Source of the DNA: an uncultured Eubacterium sp.
GTDB taxonomy: Bacteria; Bacillota; Clostridia; Lachnospirales; Lachnospiraceae
DNA length: 54,575 nucleotides
Direction of reading: 5' to 3'
Assembly: GCA_947385775.1 (NCBI GenBank)
Contig: CANDMI010000016.1
Span: forward strand, 1 to 54,575
Part shown: positions 8,066-16,354 of the stretch, piece by piece
Layout of the letters: each line of letters starts with the position of its first letter
Numbering within the stretch: position 1 is the stretch's first letter
The notes under the pieces: model-generated
The model's database searches: none
What the model saw: the letters and a program-made list of their open reading frames with translations, nothing else
Told to the model about the DNA's origin: nothing
Position numbers and translations under genes: made by a program

Positions 8066-8932
8066 ATATATTTACTCAGGCTAAGGAAATGGTTCCGTTT
8101 TCTTTGAAATGGAAATTTTGGGAAATGGCTAAGCCAGTGCATTTGCTGATTTATAGGAGGCAGCTTGAGAAATACTATAAATTAATTGATTTAGACCATA
8201 TTCCTTTATTTAGAGATATTGAAATAGAAACATTGAATCGATGCAATGGCAAATGCACGTTTTGCCCGGTGAATGTCAACCAGCCTCAGCGCAAATATGC
8301 GAAAATGACGGAGGAATTATACCGTTCTATAATAGGGCAGCTAAAAGAGATAGGATTCAAAGGCAGGATCAGCCTTTCATCAAATAATGAACCATATCTT
8401 GATAAAAGGATATGTGATTTTTTAAAATATGCAAGGCAGGAGCTGCCGGATGCGTATTTGTGGATGTACACAAATGGAACCTTGTTGAATAAAGAAAATA
8501 TTGACCGCACTATGCCATACATAGACTATCTTGTGGTTGACTGCTATGGGGACGGCGTTCATATAGGAAAGAAGATGGAACGCATAAAGGGCTACATCTA
8601 TAAATCAGGATATGCATGCAAAGTGTTTTTTTCAAAAAGAAAGCAGGATGAGATTTTGTCATCACGGGGGGGGCGTTGCGCCGAATAAATGTGATGTAAA
8701 AGGGCTTAAAGCCGGTTGTTATGGACCTTTTACGAAGATGATCATCCGTCCTGATGGAAAAGTGAGCCTGTGCTGCAATGACCCGTTGGGAAATTATACG
8801 ATGGGAGATGTGGGCAAAGACGGCGTTATTCATGTATGGGAATCGGAGGAATTAAAAAAGATAAGGAGGGAGTTGAAGAAAAATAGCAGGTCTTCTTGCC
8901 GATTGTGCAAAAATTGCGATGTATTTGCTTAA
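8062..8932 (+). CDS. Radical SAM/SPASM protein, frameshifted at a G8 tract (phase-OFF as read)
   Basis: Residues 1 to about 203 are read from ATG 8062 and contain the radical SAM cysteines C61, C65 and C68 (CNGKCTFC). At 8666-8673 a run of eight G shifts the frame and translation stops at 8686-8688. With seven G (or ten) the frame continues as RGGVAPNKC into a cysteine-rich SPASM-like C-terminus ending at 8930-8932, giving about 289 residues. That downstream part reads as a normal SPASM domain with CCND and CRLCKNC. The enzyme would bind an extra Fe-S cluster and perform radical chemistry on a sugar or linked group; the reaction is unknown. The stop lies only 10 bases before the next gene. 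The tract is a probable slipped-strand switch, though a homopolymer sequencing error is possible. Confidence 0.85.
8666..8673 (+). repeat. G8 homopolymer in the first radical SAM gene
   Basis: Eight consecutive G lie between CAC and CGTT. This tract length puts the host gene out of frame; seven G would restore it. It is the only tract of the set not followed by TAT. Confidence 0.9.
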
Positions 8933-8942
8933 ATAAAGGATC

Positions 8943-10094
8943 ATGAAAATTTTTATGATGTGTAACCTGCCGGAAGGTTGTAGGGAGCTGAATGGCGCGG
9001 CTCGAAGGCAGATCGAATTGATAGTGGCTTTATCAAAATTTCATAAAGTGGTATTGTTGGGGGATAAACGGGAGCAGTTTTTAAATAATCACAATATAAT
9101 GCTCATTAAGGCTGATGTGGGAAAAAGAGGAAATCATTCTTATACATACAGCTGGTTTTTGTGTGGAGTTGAGAATAAAGAAAAGATAAAAAGGCAAAAA
9201 CCGGATTTGGCGGTAGCGTGGGGAGCGGAACAAGCGTTGCTTTTTCGGCTTATGGGACAGAAAAATATTGTCACATGCAACAGAGAAGATTCTGTTGAAT
9301 ATTTTAAAATTTATAAAAATGGGATTAGGCATTTTCCAAGATGGCTATGGATATGTATGTTGGACTATCTAACAGTGTTTTTTTCTAAAAAAATCATCGT
9401 GCAATGCGATTACGACTGTGAAAGGATTTTATCAAGGCATAAAGCGTTATTTTATTTAACCGATCATAAGGTGGAAAAACAGATCAATAATATTAATCCT
9501 TCCTGGATGTCTGGAATTCGTAGAAATGAAAATCGTAAAAACAAAATGGCGCATTTTGATCTGGCGCGTCCAAAGCTGCGTATAGCTTTTCTTACAGCGT
9601 TTGATAAGGGAGACATAAACACGGTGCACAGGAAAGGAAACCATATTTTATTTCCGGCGGTATGCAGGCTGATTGACGAAGGATACGATCTGAGACTTAT
9701 TGTTGCGGGAAAAGGCGAATCATTGAATAAATTTAAGGACTATTATAAAAAATATGAGCAGATTGAATTTGTGGGATTTGCCGATAACAAAGAAGTGTAT
9801 GCCAAGGCGGATATTTCGGTTACGCCTTCTCTGATCGATTCCTGTCCCAATGCGCTTCTAGAGGCGATATCCGCAGGCATTCCCGCATATGGGAGCGATG
9901 TGAGTGGAATCAGGGATATTTTAAGATGCAAAGAGTATCTGTTTGATCCAACGCAGGATGGCGTATATACGTTTTTAAAAGAAGTGTTGGACAGCAAAAG
10001 ATATTTACAGGATAGAGAGAAACAAAAGGAGATTTACGACAGATTATCGTTCGATTGGGGATATGAGATGTCGAAAAAGATTATTGGACAATGA
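8943..10094 (+). CDS. Glycosyltransferase family 4 (GT-B fold)
   Basis: This 383-residue protein has a divergent N-terminal half and a well-conserved GT4 C-terminal half. LRLIVAGKGE lies near residue 254, followed by FVGFADNKEVYAKADISVTPS and then SCPNALLEAISAGIPAYGSDVSG, which holds the donor-binding acidic residue region near 305-325. It probably adds one sugar of the repeat unit. It begins 10 bases after the restored radical SAM stop and ends overlapping the Wzy-like gene by ATGA. The donor sugar is unknown. Confidence 0.85.
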   Translation: MKIFMMCNLPEGCRELNGAARRQIELIVALSKFHKVVLLGDKREQFLNNHNIMLIKADVGKRGNHSYTYSWFLCGVENKEKIKRQKPDLAVAWGAEQALLFRLMGQKNIVTCNREDSVEYFKIYKNGIRHFPRWLWICMLDYLTVFFSKKIIVQCDYDCERILSRHKALFYLTDHKVEKQINNINPSWMSGIRRNENRKNKMAHFDLARPKLRIAFLTAFDKGDINTVHRKGNHILFPAVCRLIDEGYDLRLIVAGKGESLNKFKDYYKKYEQIEFVGFADNKEVYAKADISVTPSLIDSCPNALLEAISAGIPAYGSDVSGIRDILRCKEYLFDPTQDGVYTFLKEVLDSKRYLQDREKQKEIYDRLSFDWGYEMSKKIIGQ

Positions 10095-11344
10095 CGTTAA
10101 AAATTAGCAATCGCAGTATTTCACTGTTCACATTTTTTTTATATATGTGCGCACTGTGCGCACATCAGACAGATTCCAGGTTTGATAATTTTTTTATCAG
10201 AGCATCGTTTTTCTTATTTATTTTATCAGGCATGGTTTGTATTATAAATAGGCCAAAGCTTGATTTAAGGATCAGGATGGTGTTTTGGTATGTTTTGTTT
10301 TTTCTGTATAATATAGCGGCTACATTTTGGGCGGTCAATCAAAAAGACGCGTGGACGAGATCGTTTGTTTTTAGCAGCGTTATGATCCTTGGCACATTTA
10401 TTGCGCTTGCAAATACAGCGCGAACAAACAGGGACGTGACCTCATATTTGAAAATGATGTTGTATGCGATCGTATACATGTCTGTTTATGCTTTGCTCAA
10501 AACGCCTGAATTATTAAGCGGGATGTTCCGATTAGGATTTAATATAGGACAGAATCCTAATTTTATGGGAATCTTTACAGCTGTGGGAACGGTCCTTTCG
10601 CTTTATTTTGCAGATTTTAATAAGAAATACTATATTTTGTCTGTTTTTTTATCCATAGTGACGCTTTTTACAGGCTCTAGGACAGCTTTTGGAACGATTG
10701 TCATAGGATATTTTGTCTATATGCTCTGCAATTCGAAAACCCAAAAAAAGATGTTTAAAAATATCGGGATTGTAATCGTTGTGCTTGCCATGTTTTTTAT
10801 CCTTTCTTTTCGGATTGAATTGCTCTATAACATTATCGGCAATCGAATAGAAGCCGCGATAGAGGCGGTGCGGGGAGGATATGGGGATAGCAGCGTTGAT
10901 GTAAGGGAGTTTTTTCGGTCATACGCTATGCGGATGTTTGCCGAAAAGCCTGTATTTGGACATGGGGCGGGAGCTTTCAAATCAACAATGCGTTTGATAA
11001 AGTATACGCTTGTTGCGTACAGCCATTGTAATTATACAGAACTGCTGGCAAATGAAGGGATTTTTGGTTTTGTATTATACTATAGCCTTTCAGTTTTTGT
11101 TTTGCTAAAAGGCGTGAAAGCTTATAAATATAAGAAAAAGGATAAATCCCAAATGGCGGTTTTGATTTCTATTTTAATGGCATTTGTGTTTACCGACTAT
11201 TATGCGGTGACTTATGATTCGATTTTTGTTCAGACGGTGGTAGGGCTTTTGTTTTTATTATTGGTATGTCCGCAGGAAGATCATATAGTTGAAAGGCAGC
11301 GGTATAGAAATGAAGGTATTGTTTATTGGAACAGAGTTTTTTGA
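10091..11344 (+). CDS. wzy: Wzy-like O-antigen/capsule polymerase (integral membrane)
   Basis: The 417-residue protein is very hydrophobic, with roughly ten or more predicted membrane segments. A large external loop at about residues 245-330 contains the family-like FGHGAGAFKSTM stretch, and NPNFMGIF sits near residue 153. Wzy proteins polymerise undecaprenyl-linked repeat units on the outer face of the membrane. The family is recognised by topology more than sequence, so an O-antigen ligase (WaaL-type) assignment cannot be excluded. The Wzx-like flippase at 16355 supports a Wzx/Wzy pathway. The start overlaps the previous stop. Confidence 0.82.
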   Translation: MTLKISNRSISLFTFFLYMCALCAHQTDSRFDNFFIRASFFLFILSGMVCIINRPKLDLRIRMVFWYVLFFLYNIAATFWAVNQKDAWTRSFVFSSVMILGTFIALANTARTNRDVTSYLKMMLYAIVYMSVYALLKTPELLSGMFRLGFNIGQNPNFMGIFTAVGTVLSLYFADFNKKYYILSVFLSIVTLFTGSRTAFGTIVIGYFVYMLCNSKTQKKMFKNIGIVIVVLAMFFILSFRIELLYNIIGNRIEAAIEAVRGGYGDSSVDVREFFRSYAMRMFAEKPVFGHGAGAFKSTMRLIKYTLVAYSHCNYTELLANEGIFGFVLYYSLSVFVLLKGVKAYKYKKKDKSQMAVLISILMAFVFTDYYAVTYDSIFVQTVVGLLFLLLVCPQEDHIVERQRYRNEGIVYWNRVF

Positions 11345-12329
11345 CTATCCAAAGGCAATGGAAGCGGCGATATGTAAACTTGGGCATGAAGTGGTCAGTT
11401 ATGTGTTAAAAGATTGCTCGGACCAATCTTTTATACAGAAAGTGAAGTCAAAGTTATGGTTTATGAAGCATCGGATATCAGAGGAATTATGGTTTCCAGA
11501 AAAACATGTGTGGGAAGAGCAGAGTCGGAAGGTATATGAACTATATCAATCATTTCAGCCGAAACTGGTGATCGGTTTTGCGGCATATATACTTACATCG
11601 GATGTGCTTGAGAAAATGAATGGATGTAAAAAAATACTTTGGATCTATGACGCGATCCATAATTTGTCCAGGATAAAAGAGAATTTGAAGTATTATGATC
11701 AGGTCTATACATTCGAAAAAACGGACATCCCGAAATTAAAAGAGCTTACATCCAATGTTTGTTTTCTTCCAATCTGCGCGGACGGCAGGTATTACTATCC
11801 GCTGGCCCGGGAAAAAGAATATGATCTGTGTTTTATCGGAGCACTTTCGACACAACGCAGGCAGATGATCAGGGATATTAAGAAAAGGTTTCCAGATAAA
11901 AAGATCATAGCTTATGGAAAGTATTTGGGCAGATATGATCTATTTGGCCATTTTGCAAGATGTTTGAACGGCGATAAGGATGTTTTTACAAATCGCAATA
12001 TAGGGCAGAAGGAATCCAATGAGCTATATGCGAAAAGCAAAATATGCCTGAATATACACAAAAAACAAACAAAATATGGCGGAAATATGCGGCTTTTTGA
12101 ATTAATGGCGGCTGGAGCTTTTCAGATTGTAGATGAAAATGAATATATACGAGAAGAATTTGCAGGCTGTCTGGAGACGTATCAGGATTTTAACGAATTA
12201 TGCAGCAAATTAGATTACTATTGGAAAAATGAGGATAAGAGAGAGGCTATCGCAAAAAGAGGGTTTGAAAAGGTGACTGGTCATCATATGTTTATCCATC
12301 GGGTTCGCTTTATTTTTGAAAGGATTTAA
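11310..12329 (+). CDS. CgeB-like glycosyltransferase
   Basis: The protein has about 339 residues and resembles CgeB/Glyco_trans_1_2 proteins. LWIYDAIHNL, LCFIGALSTQRRQ, NIHKKQTKYGGNMRLFELMAAGAFQI and the C-terminal FNELCSKLDYYW pattern are typical of this group of GT-B enzymes. B. subtilis CgeB is involved in spore-surface glycosylation, but relatives are common in capsule loci. The start is taken at ATG 11310, seven codons inside a TTG at 11289. It overlaps the wzy gene by about 35 bases, as is common in this operon. Donor and acceptor are unknown. Confidence 0.8.
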   Translation: MKVLFIGTEFFDYPKAMEAAICKLGHEVVSYVLKDCSDQSFIQKVKSKLWFMKHRISEELWFPEKHVWEEQSRKVYELYQSFQPKLVIGFAAYILTSDVLEKMNGCKKILWIYDAIHNLSRIKENLKYYDQVYTFEKTDIPKLKELTSNVCFLPICADGRYYYPLAREKEYDLCFIGALSTQRRQMIRDIKKRFPDKKIIAYGKYLGRYDLFGHFARCLNGDKDVFTNRNIGQKESNELYAKSKICLNIHKKQTKYGGNMRLFELMAAGAFQIVDENEYIREEFAGCLETYQDFNELCSKLDYYWKNEDKREAIAKRGFEKVTGHHMFIHRVRFIFERI

Positions 12330-12332
12330 AAA

Positions 12333-12913
12333 TTGAAGGAGAAAATAAAATCTGTTTATTTTGCTTTGCAATATGTGATCCGTTTTGCATTACAGCGGTC
12401 TTGGAGATTTGGGCATGTTGGAATAAGAAGCGATATCAAAAAGGCGATGCGGATTGTTGGAGGAAAACATATTCATATTGGCAAAGAAGTTTTTATTATG
12501 GACGGGCTAAGGATGGAAGCGGTGGATGATTGGGGGGGTATTCCTATTTACCGAAAATAAACATCGGGGACAAGGTTCAGATAGGGCAAAACTGCCATAT
12601 TACCTGCGCTGGAAGTGTCCGGATTGGCATGGGGTGCTGCATTATGCCAAATGTGCTTATAACCGATATAGAGCACATTTATATGTGTGATAAAACCCTT
12701 GGGGAAACAGGCATTGAAGTAGGGGAAGTTACGATAGGAGAATATGCCGTCATTGGCGCAGGCGCAAAAATTTTAGGACACAGAAAAATAAAAATTGGAA
12801 AAAATGCAGTTGTTGGCGCGAATGCAGTCGTTATGGAGGACGTACCGGATAACGCTATTGTTGCGGGTATGCCTGCTAAGATGATTCGTTCCAGGGAGGC
12901 TGGATGTGAATGA
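12333..12913 (+). CDS. Hexapeptide-repeat acetyltransferase, frameshifted at a G7 tract (phase-OFF as read)
   Basis: This is a left-handed beta-helix acetyltransferase related to the next gene. From TTG 12333 translation runs to a run of seven G at 12532-12538 and stops at 12558-12560 after 75 residues. With eight G the frame continues as WGGYSYLPKINIGD through hexapeptide repeats (VQIGQNCHI, VTIGEYAVIGAGAKI, IKIGKNAVVGANAVV) to 12913, about 193 residues. The restored junction lines up with YGGQKFEPLIEIGD in the neighbouring paralogue, which supports one gene and not two. It would O- or N-acetylate a sugar. ATG starts are missing near the N-terminus, so TTG is assumed. The restored stop overlaps the next gene's start. 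Confidence 0.85.
12532..12538 (+). repeat. G7 homopolymer in the first acetyltransferase gene
   Basis: Seven consecutive G lie between T and TATTC. Eight G are needed for a full-length product. The flanking bases and encoded W-G-G-Y-S (in the eight-G form) are the same as in the methyltransferase tract at 23046-23053. Confidence 0.9.
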
Positions 12914-13553
12914 GATATTTTTAAAATGGAAAGAAATAGCGGGACAGGAAGACGGGATTCATAAAATCAAAGAAATATTGTTTTGGCGCTTGGGGGGGGT
13001 ATGGAACAGGCTTAAATATGGCAGTAAGTTTAAGAAATTTGGGACGGCGACGCAGATTATAAAGCCGGATAGGATGTTTGGAACAAAATATGTGTCATTG
13101 GGAAAAGGGGTATCTATTCTTCATCATATAAGACTTGAGGGGATCAGCAGATATGGAGGGCAAAAATTTGAGCCATTGATAGAAATTGGGGATAATACTT
13201 CTATAGGGCAGAATTTCCATATTGTTTCCAATGGAGAGTTAAGGATTGGAAAATCGGTTACGATATCCGGAAATGTTTTTATTTCAACTGCTGCGCATGA
13301 TTTTCGGGCGGTTGGAGTTGGGGTATTGGAGCAAAAGCTTACAACAGATAAGGTTTTGATCGGTGACTGTTCATTTATTGGATATGGGGCTGTTATCCAG
13401 CCCGGGGTTATTTTAGGGAAACGGTGTATTGTCGGTTCCAATGCGGTTGTTTTAGCGGGAAACTATAAGGATTATTCCGTATTGGCGGGCATCCCTGCTA
13501 AGGTCGTAAGAAGGTATGATCCAAATACCGGGGTGTGGGAAAGGACGATTTAA
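12906..13553 (+). CDS. Hexapeptide-repeat acetyltransferase with an in-frame G8 tract (phase-ON)
   Basis: This 215-residue left-handed beta-helix acyltransferase has repeats such as IEIGDNTSIGQNFHI and SFIGYGAVIQPGVIL, and the trimeric-enzyme tail VVLAGNYKDYSVLAGIPAKVVRRY. The catalytic histidine is probably in AAHDF. The start is GTG 12906, with GGGAGG at about 12893-12898. A run of eight G at 12992-12999 lies early in the gene and is in frame, encoding L-G-G-V-W. Gain or loss of one G would truncate the protein near residue 35. It is a paralogue of the preceding gene, so the two may acetylate different positions or sugars. Confidence 0.87.
   Translation: MNEIFLKWKEIAGQEDGIHKIKEILFWRLGGVWNRLKYGSKFKKFGTATQIIKPDRMFGTKYVSLGKGVSILHHIRLEGISRYGGQKFEPLIEIGDNTSIGQNFHIVSNGELRIGKSVTISGNVFISTAAHDFRAVGVGVLEQKLTTDKVLIGDCSFIGYGAVIQPGVILGKRCIVGSNAVVLAGNYKDYSVLAGIPAKVVRRYDPNTGVWERTI
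12992..12999 (+). repeat. G8 homopolymer in the second acetyltransferase gene
   Basis: Eight consecutive G lie between T and TATGG, in frame at this length. It lies about 90 bases after the start codon, so slippage would give an early null. Confidence 0.9.
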
Positions 13554-13558
13554 GATCG

Positions 13559-14422
13559 ATGAAAATATTAGTCACAGGGGCAAGTGGATATCTTGGAAAG
13601 GGCATAGTGGATTATTTGATAAAATGGGGAGGTGATGTGGTTGCGGCAAGCACAGACTTTCAAGAAGATGGATTTATGTCAGGGGCGACCTGTATAGAGG
13701 GAAATATATTTGAGGTTGAAAATCCATATGAGTTTTACCAAAAGCCGGATGTTGTCCTGCATCTTGCCTGGCGGGATGGGTTTGTGCATTATTCAGATGC
13801 GCATATTGAAAATCTTCCTAAGCATTATCAATTTATAAAAAAGCTTATTGAGTCGGGATTGCCTAGGCTGGCTGTTATGGGAAGCATGCATGAGGTCGGT
13901 TTTTTTGAAGGGTCTATCAAAGACGATTCACCGTGCCGCCCGTTGTCGCTTTATGGAATCAGTAAAAATGCTTTGAGGGATATGACGTTTATGTTGTCAA
14001 AAAATTGTGGAGGTAAGACTTGCATACAATGGCTGCGCGGATTTTATATTGTAGGAAGTTCAAAAGCTGGAAATTTACAAAAAGGAAGCTCCGTTTTTTC
14101 AAAGATAGCGCTGGCGTCGGAAACAGGGGAGAGAGAATTTCCGTTTACGCTTGGTGAGAATCAGTATGATTTTATGGAATATGATGATTTTTGCCGCTGT
14201 GTAGCCGCTACGGTGATGCAGAAGCAGATAAATGGAATAATCAATATTTGTTCGGGGAAACCAGAGAAATTAGCGGATAGGGTTGAGCGGTTTATCAGTC
14301 AAAACCACTATGGTATAAAATTAAAATATGGGGCATTTCCAGATCGTCCATATGATTCAAAAGCGGTTTGGGGAGATTCGAAAAAGATAGAGGCAATAAT
14401 GGATAGGATGTTTGAAAGATAG
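13559..14422 (+). CDS. NAD(P)-dependent nucleotide-sugar epimerase/dehydratase/reductase (extended SDR)
   Basis: The protein has about 287 residues and the extended short-chain dehydrogenase fold. The Rossmann motif GASGYLG is at about 7-13 (MKILVTGASGYLG), and the catalytic Tyr-x3-Lys is YGISK near residue 134. It acts on an NDP-sugar as a 4-epimerase, dehydratase or 4-keto reductase; the sequence does not separate these. It is shorter than a typical PseB/4,6-dehydratase, so it is not a safe source of the missing early nonulosonate step. The start at ATG 13559 begins directly with the Rossmann strand; a GTG at 13535 inside the previous gene is the alternative. Confidence 0.82.
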   Translation: MKILVTGASGYLGKGIVDYLIKWGGDVVAASTDFQEDGFMSGATCIEGNIFEVENPYEFYQKPDVVLHLAWRDGFVHYSDAHIENLPKHYQFIKKLIESGLPRLAVMGSMHEVGFFEGSIKDDSPCRPLSLYGISKNALRDMTFMLSKNCGGKTCIQWLRGFYIVGSSKAGNLQKGSSVFSKIALASETGEREFPFTLGENQYDFMEYDDFCRCVAATVMQKQINGIINICSGKPEKLADRVERFISQNHYGIKLKYGAFPDRPYDSKAVWGDSKKIEAIMDRMFER

Positions 14423-14464
14423 CAAAAAGAAAGATTTGATGACTGCTTAGGAGAGTGGATTGTT

Positions 14465-16336
14465 ATGTGTGGGATTTGTGGTTATTATTCTAAAAATGCG
14501 CCAAGCCGTTACCAATTTATAAAGATGAATGATTCTATGTGGCATAGAGGGCCAGATGACGCTGGCGTGGAAGTTATGAAGGCGGGAAACGGATACAGTG
14601 TAGGTCTAGGGCACAGAAGACTCTCCATCATGGATCTTAGTTTTGCAGGTCATCAGCCGATGAGTTCAACTGATGGACGCATCAGCGTTGTTTTTAATGG
14701 TGAAATATACAATTATCGTGAGTTGAAAAATGAGCTTATACATAATTATACTTTTCATTCAAATTGTGATACGGAGGTTGTTCTAGCTGCTTACATAAGA
14801 TGGGGCAGGAAGTGCGTAGAGCATTTCAACGGTATGTTTGCAATTGCTTTGTATGACAAAAATACAGAAGAGTTAATTCTTTTTAGAGATAGGATTGGAA
14901 AAAAGCCATTATATTATTGGCATGGAATAGAAGATTTTTGCTTCGCTTCTGAGCTTAAGCCGATTGTTTTATATCCGTTTTTTAACAAAAAGATAAATCA
15001 GGATATTATTCCTAGGTATCTATATAAACAATATATTTGTTCTCCAGATACGATATTTAAAGATGTTTATAAATTAGAGCCAGGCGGATATCTTGTATAT
15101 TCAAAGGGACGGTTGGAGAAAGGAGAATACTGGAATCTTGCGGATGTATATGCGGATTGGAGCAAGAGACGGATTAAGAATTATAAAGACGCAAAAACTG
15201 CTTTGGATCATGTTTTGTATGAGGCGGTATGTTGTAGGATGATATCAGATGTGCCATTGGGGGCGTTTTTGTCAGGCGGTTATGACAGTTCTCTTGTGAC
15301 GGCAATGGCGCAACGCAAACTAGGCATAAAAAAACTTAAGACTTTTTCAGTAGGGTTTGAGGATAAAGAATTCAACGAAGCAGATGCTGCGTATGATATT
15401 GCAAAGTATATAGGAACGGATCATACCGAGATATATTGTACACAAGACGATATGCTGGATTTAATTGATGATATGCCAATGTTTTATGATGAGCCGTTCG
15501 CAGATCCTTCTTTAATACCATCAATGCTTGTTTCAAAAATTGCGAAGGAAGATGTTACGGTGGTGCTTAGCGGTGACGGCGGCGATGAACTTTTTTGTGG
15601 GTATGGCATTTATAAAACGCTTTCTGTTGCAGAAAAGTTTGATGGAATCGGTAGATTGTTGCATTTTGTTGGCAACAAAACAGGTATGGAACGGCTATAT
15701 CCTCTTCCAGTGCGGGTTGTTTCGGAGAATCGTGATTGTAGAACAAAGACGCAGATTGGGAGTCAGATGTATGTTGATATGGTTAGAAAAATGGCGCTAG
15801 ACTCTAAAGCGTCAAAAGTAAAATATATATCAGAATTAAATTATGTAAAAAATTGGCAGATCAGACGGATGTTGCTTGATATGGATACCTATTTGCCTGA
15901 TGACATTTTAGAAAAGGTTGATAGGGCATCCATGAGATATTCACTGGAATGTAGATGTCCAATATTGGATAAAAATGTGATTGAATTATCGTTTAGATTG
16001 GAACATAAGTTTAAATATAGCAGAGGTATTGGCAAAAGGATTTTAAAAGATATCGCTAGTGATTATGTTCCAAGGGAACTTTTAGACAGGCCGAAAAAAG
16101 GATTTGGCATACCGTTGGATAAATGGATGAGAAATGAATTAAGAGATCAACTGTATACATTTTCAAATGAAAAATATCTAAAAGAGCAAGCGATATTTAA
16201 TCCGGCAGTAACGAGCAAGCTAATAGATTTTTATATAAAAAATGGTGATAAAGGAAAAGGAACAGGCAAGAATTACTCTGGTATTTGTTGGAGTTTTTTT
16301 GTATTTCAGAAGTGGTATCAGAAATATTTTGGTTAA
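14465..16336 (+). CDS. asnB: Asparagine synthetase (glutamine-hydrolysing) family, cluster-borne
   Basis: This 623-residue protein has both halves of AsnB. The N-terminal class II glutamine amidotransferase starts with the nucleophile Cys2 (MCGICG) and shows HRGPDDAG and FNGEIYNY. The C-terminal ATP-pyrophosphatase domain has the PP-loop LSGGYDSS near residue 270, followed by the conserved LSGDGGDE and RPKKGFGIP. Housekeeping AsnB makes asparagine, but copies inside polysaccharide loci commonly amidate uronic acids or related sugars; that use here is inference. The codon usage and AT-rich bases match the cluster. It begins 42 bases after the epimerase gene. Confidence 0.88.
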   Translation: MCGICGYYSKNAPSRYQFIKMNDSMWHRGPDDAGVEVMKAGNGYSVGLGHRRLSIMDLSFAGHQPMSSTDGRISVVFNGEIYNYRELKNELIHNYTFHSNCDTEVVLAAYIRWGRKCVEHFNGMFAIALYDKNTEELILFRDRIGKKPLYYWHGIEDFCFASELKPIVLYPFFNKKINQDIIPRYLYKQYICSPDTIFKDVYKLEPGGYLVYSKGRLEKGEYWNLADVYADWSKRRIKNYKDAKTALDHVLYEAVCCRMISDVPLGAFLSGGYDSSLVTAMAQRKLGIKKLKTFSVGFEDKEFNEADAAYDIAKYIGTDHTEIYCTQDDMLDLIDDMPMFYDEPFADPSLIPSMLVSKIAKEDVTVVLSGDGGDELFCGYGIYKTLSVAEKFDGIGRLLHFVGNKTGMERLYPLPVRVVSENRDCRTKTQIGSQMYVDMVRKMALDSKASKVKYISELNYVKNWQIRRMLLDMDTYLPDDILEKVDRASMRYSLECRCPILDKNVIELSFRLEHKFKYSRGIGKRILKDIASDYVPRELLDRPKKGFGIPLDKWMRNELRDQLYTFSNEKYLKEQAIFNPAVTSKLIDFYIKNGDKGKGTGKNYSGICWSFFVFQKWYQKYFG

Positions 16337-16354
16337 TTTATGAATTAAAAAGAA

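Noticed and set aside
8612-8932. Separate small cysteine-rich gene downstream of the first radical SAM frame
   Set aside because: No independent ribosome binding site or start fits, and a one-base change in the G tract joins it to the upstream frame as a SPASM domain.
12530-12913. Separate short acetyltransferase gene starting at a TTG next to the G7 tract
   Set aside because: The frame lacks the N-terminal part found in its paralogue; it is better explained as the second half of a frameshifted gene.
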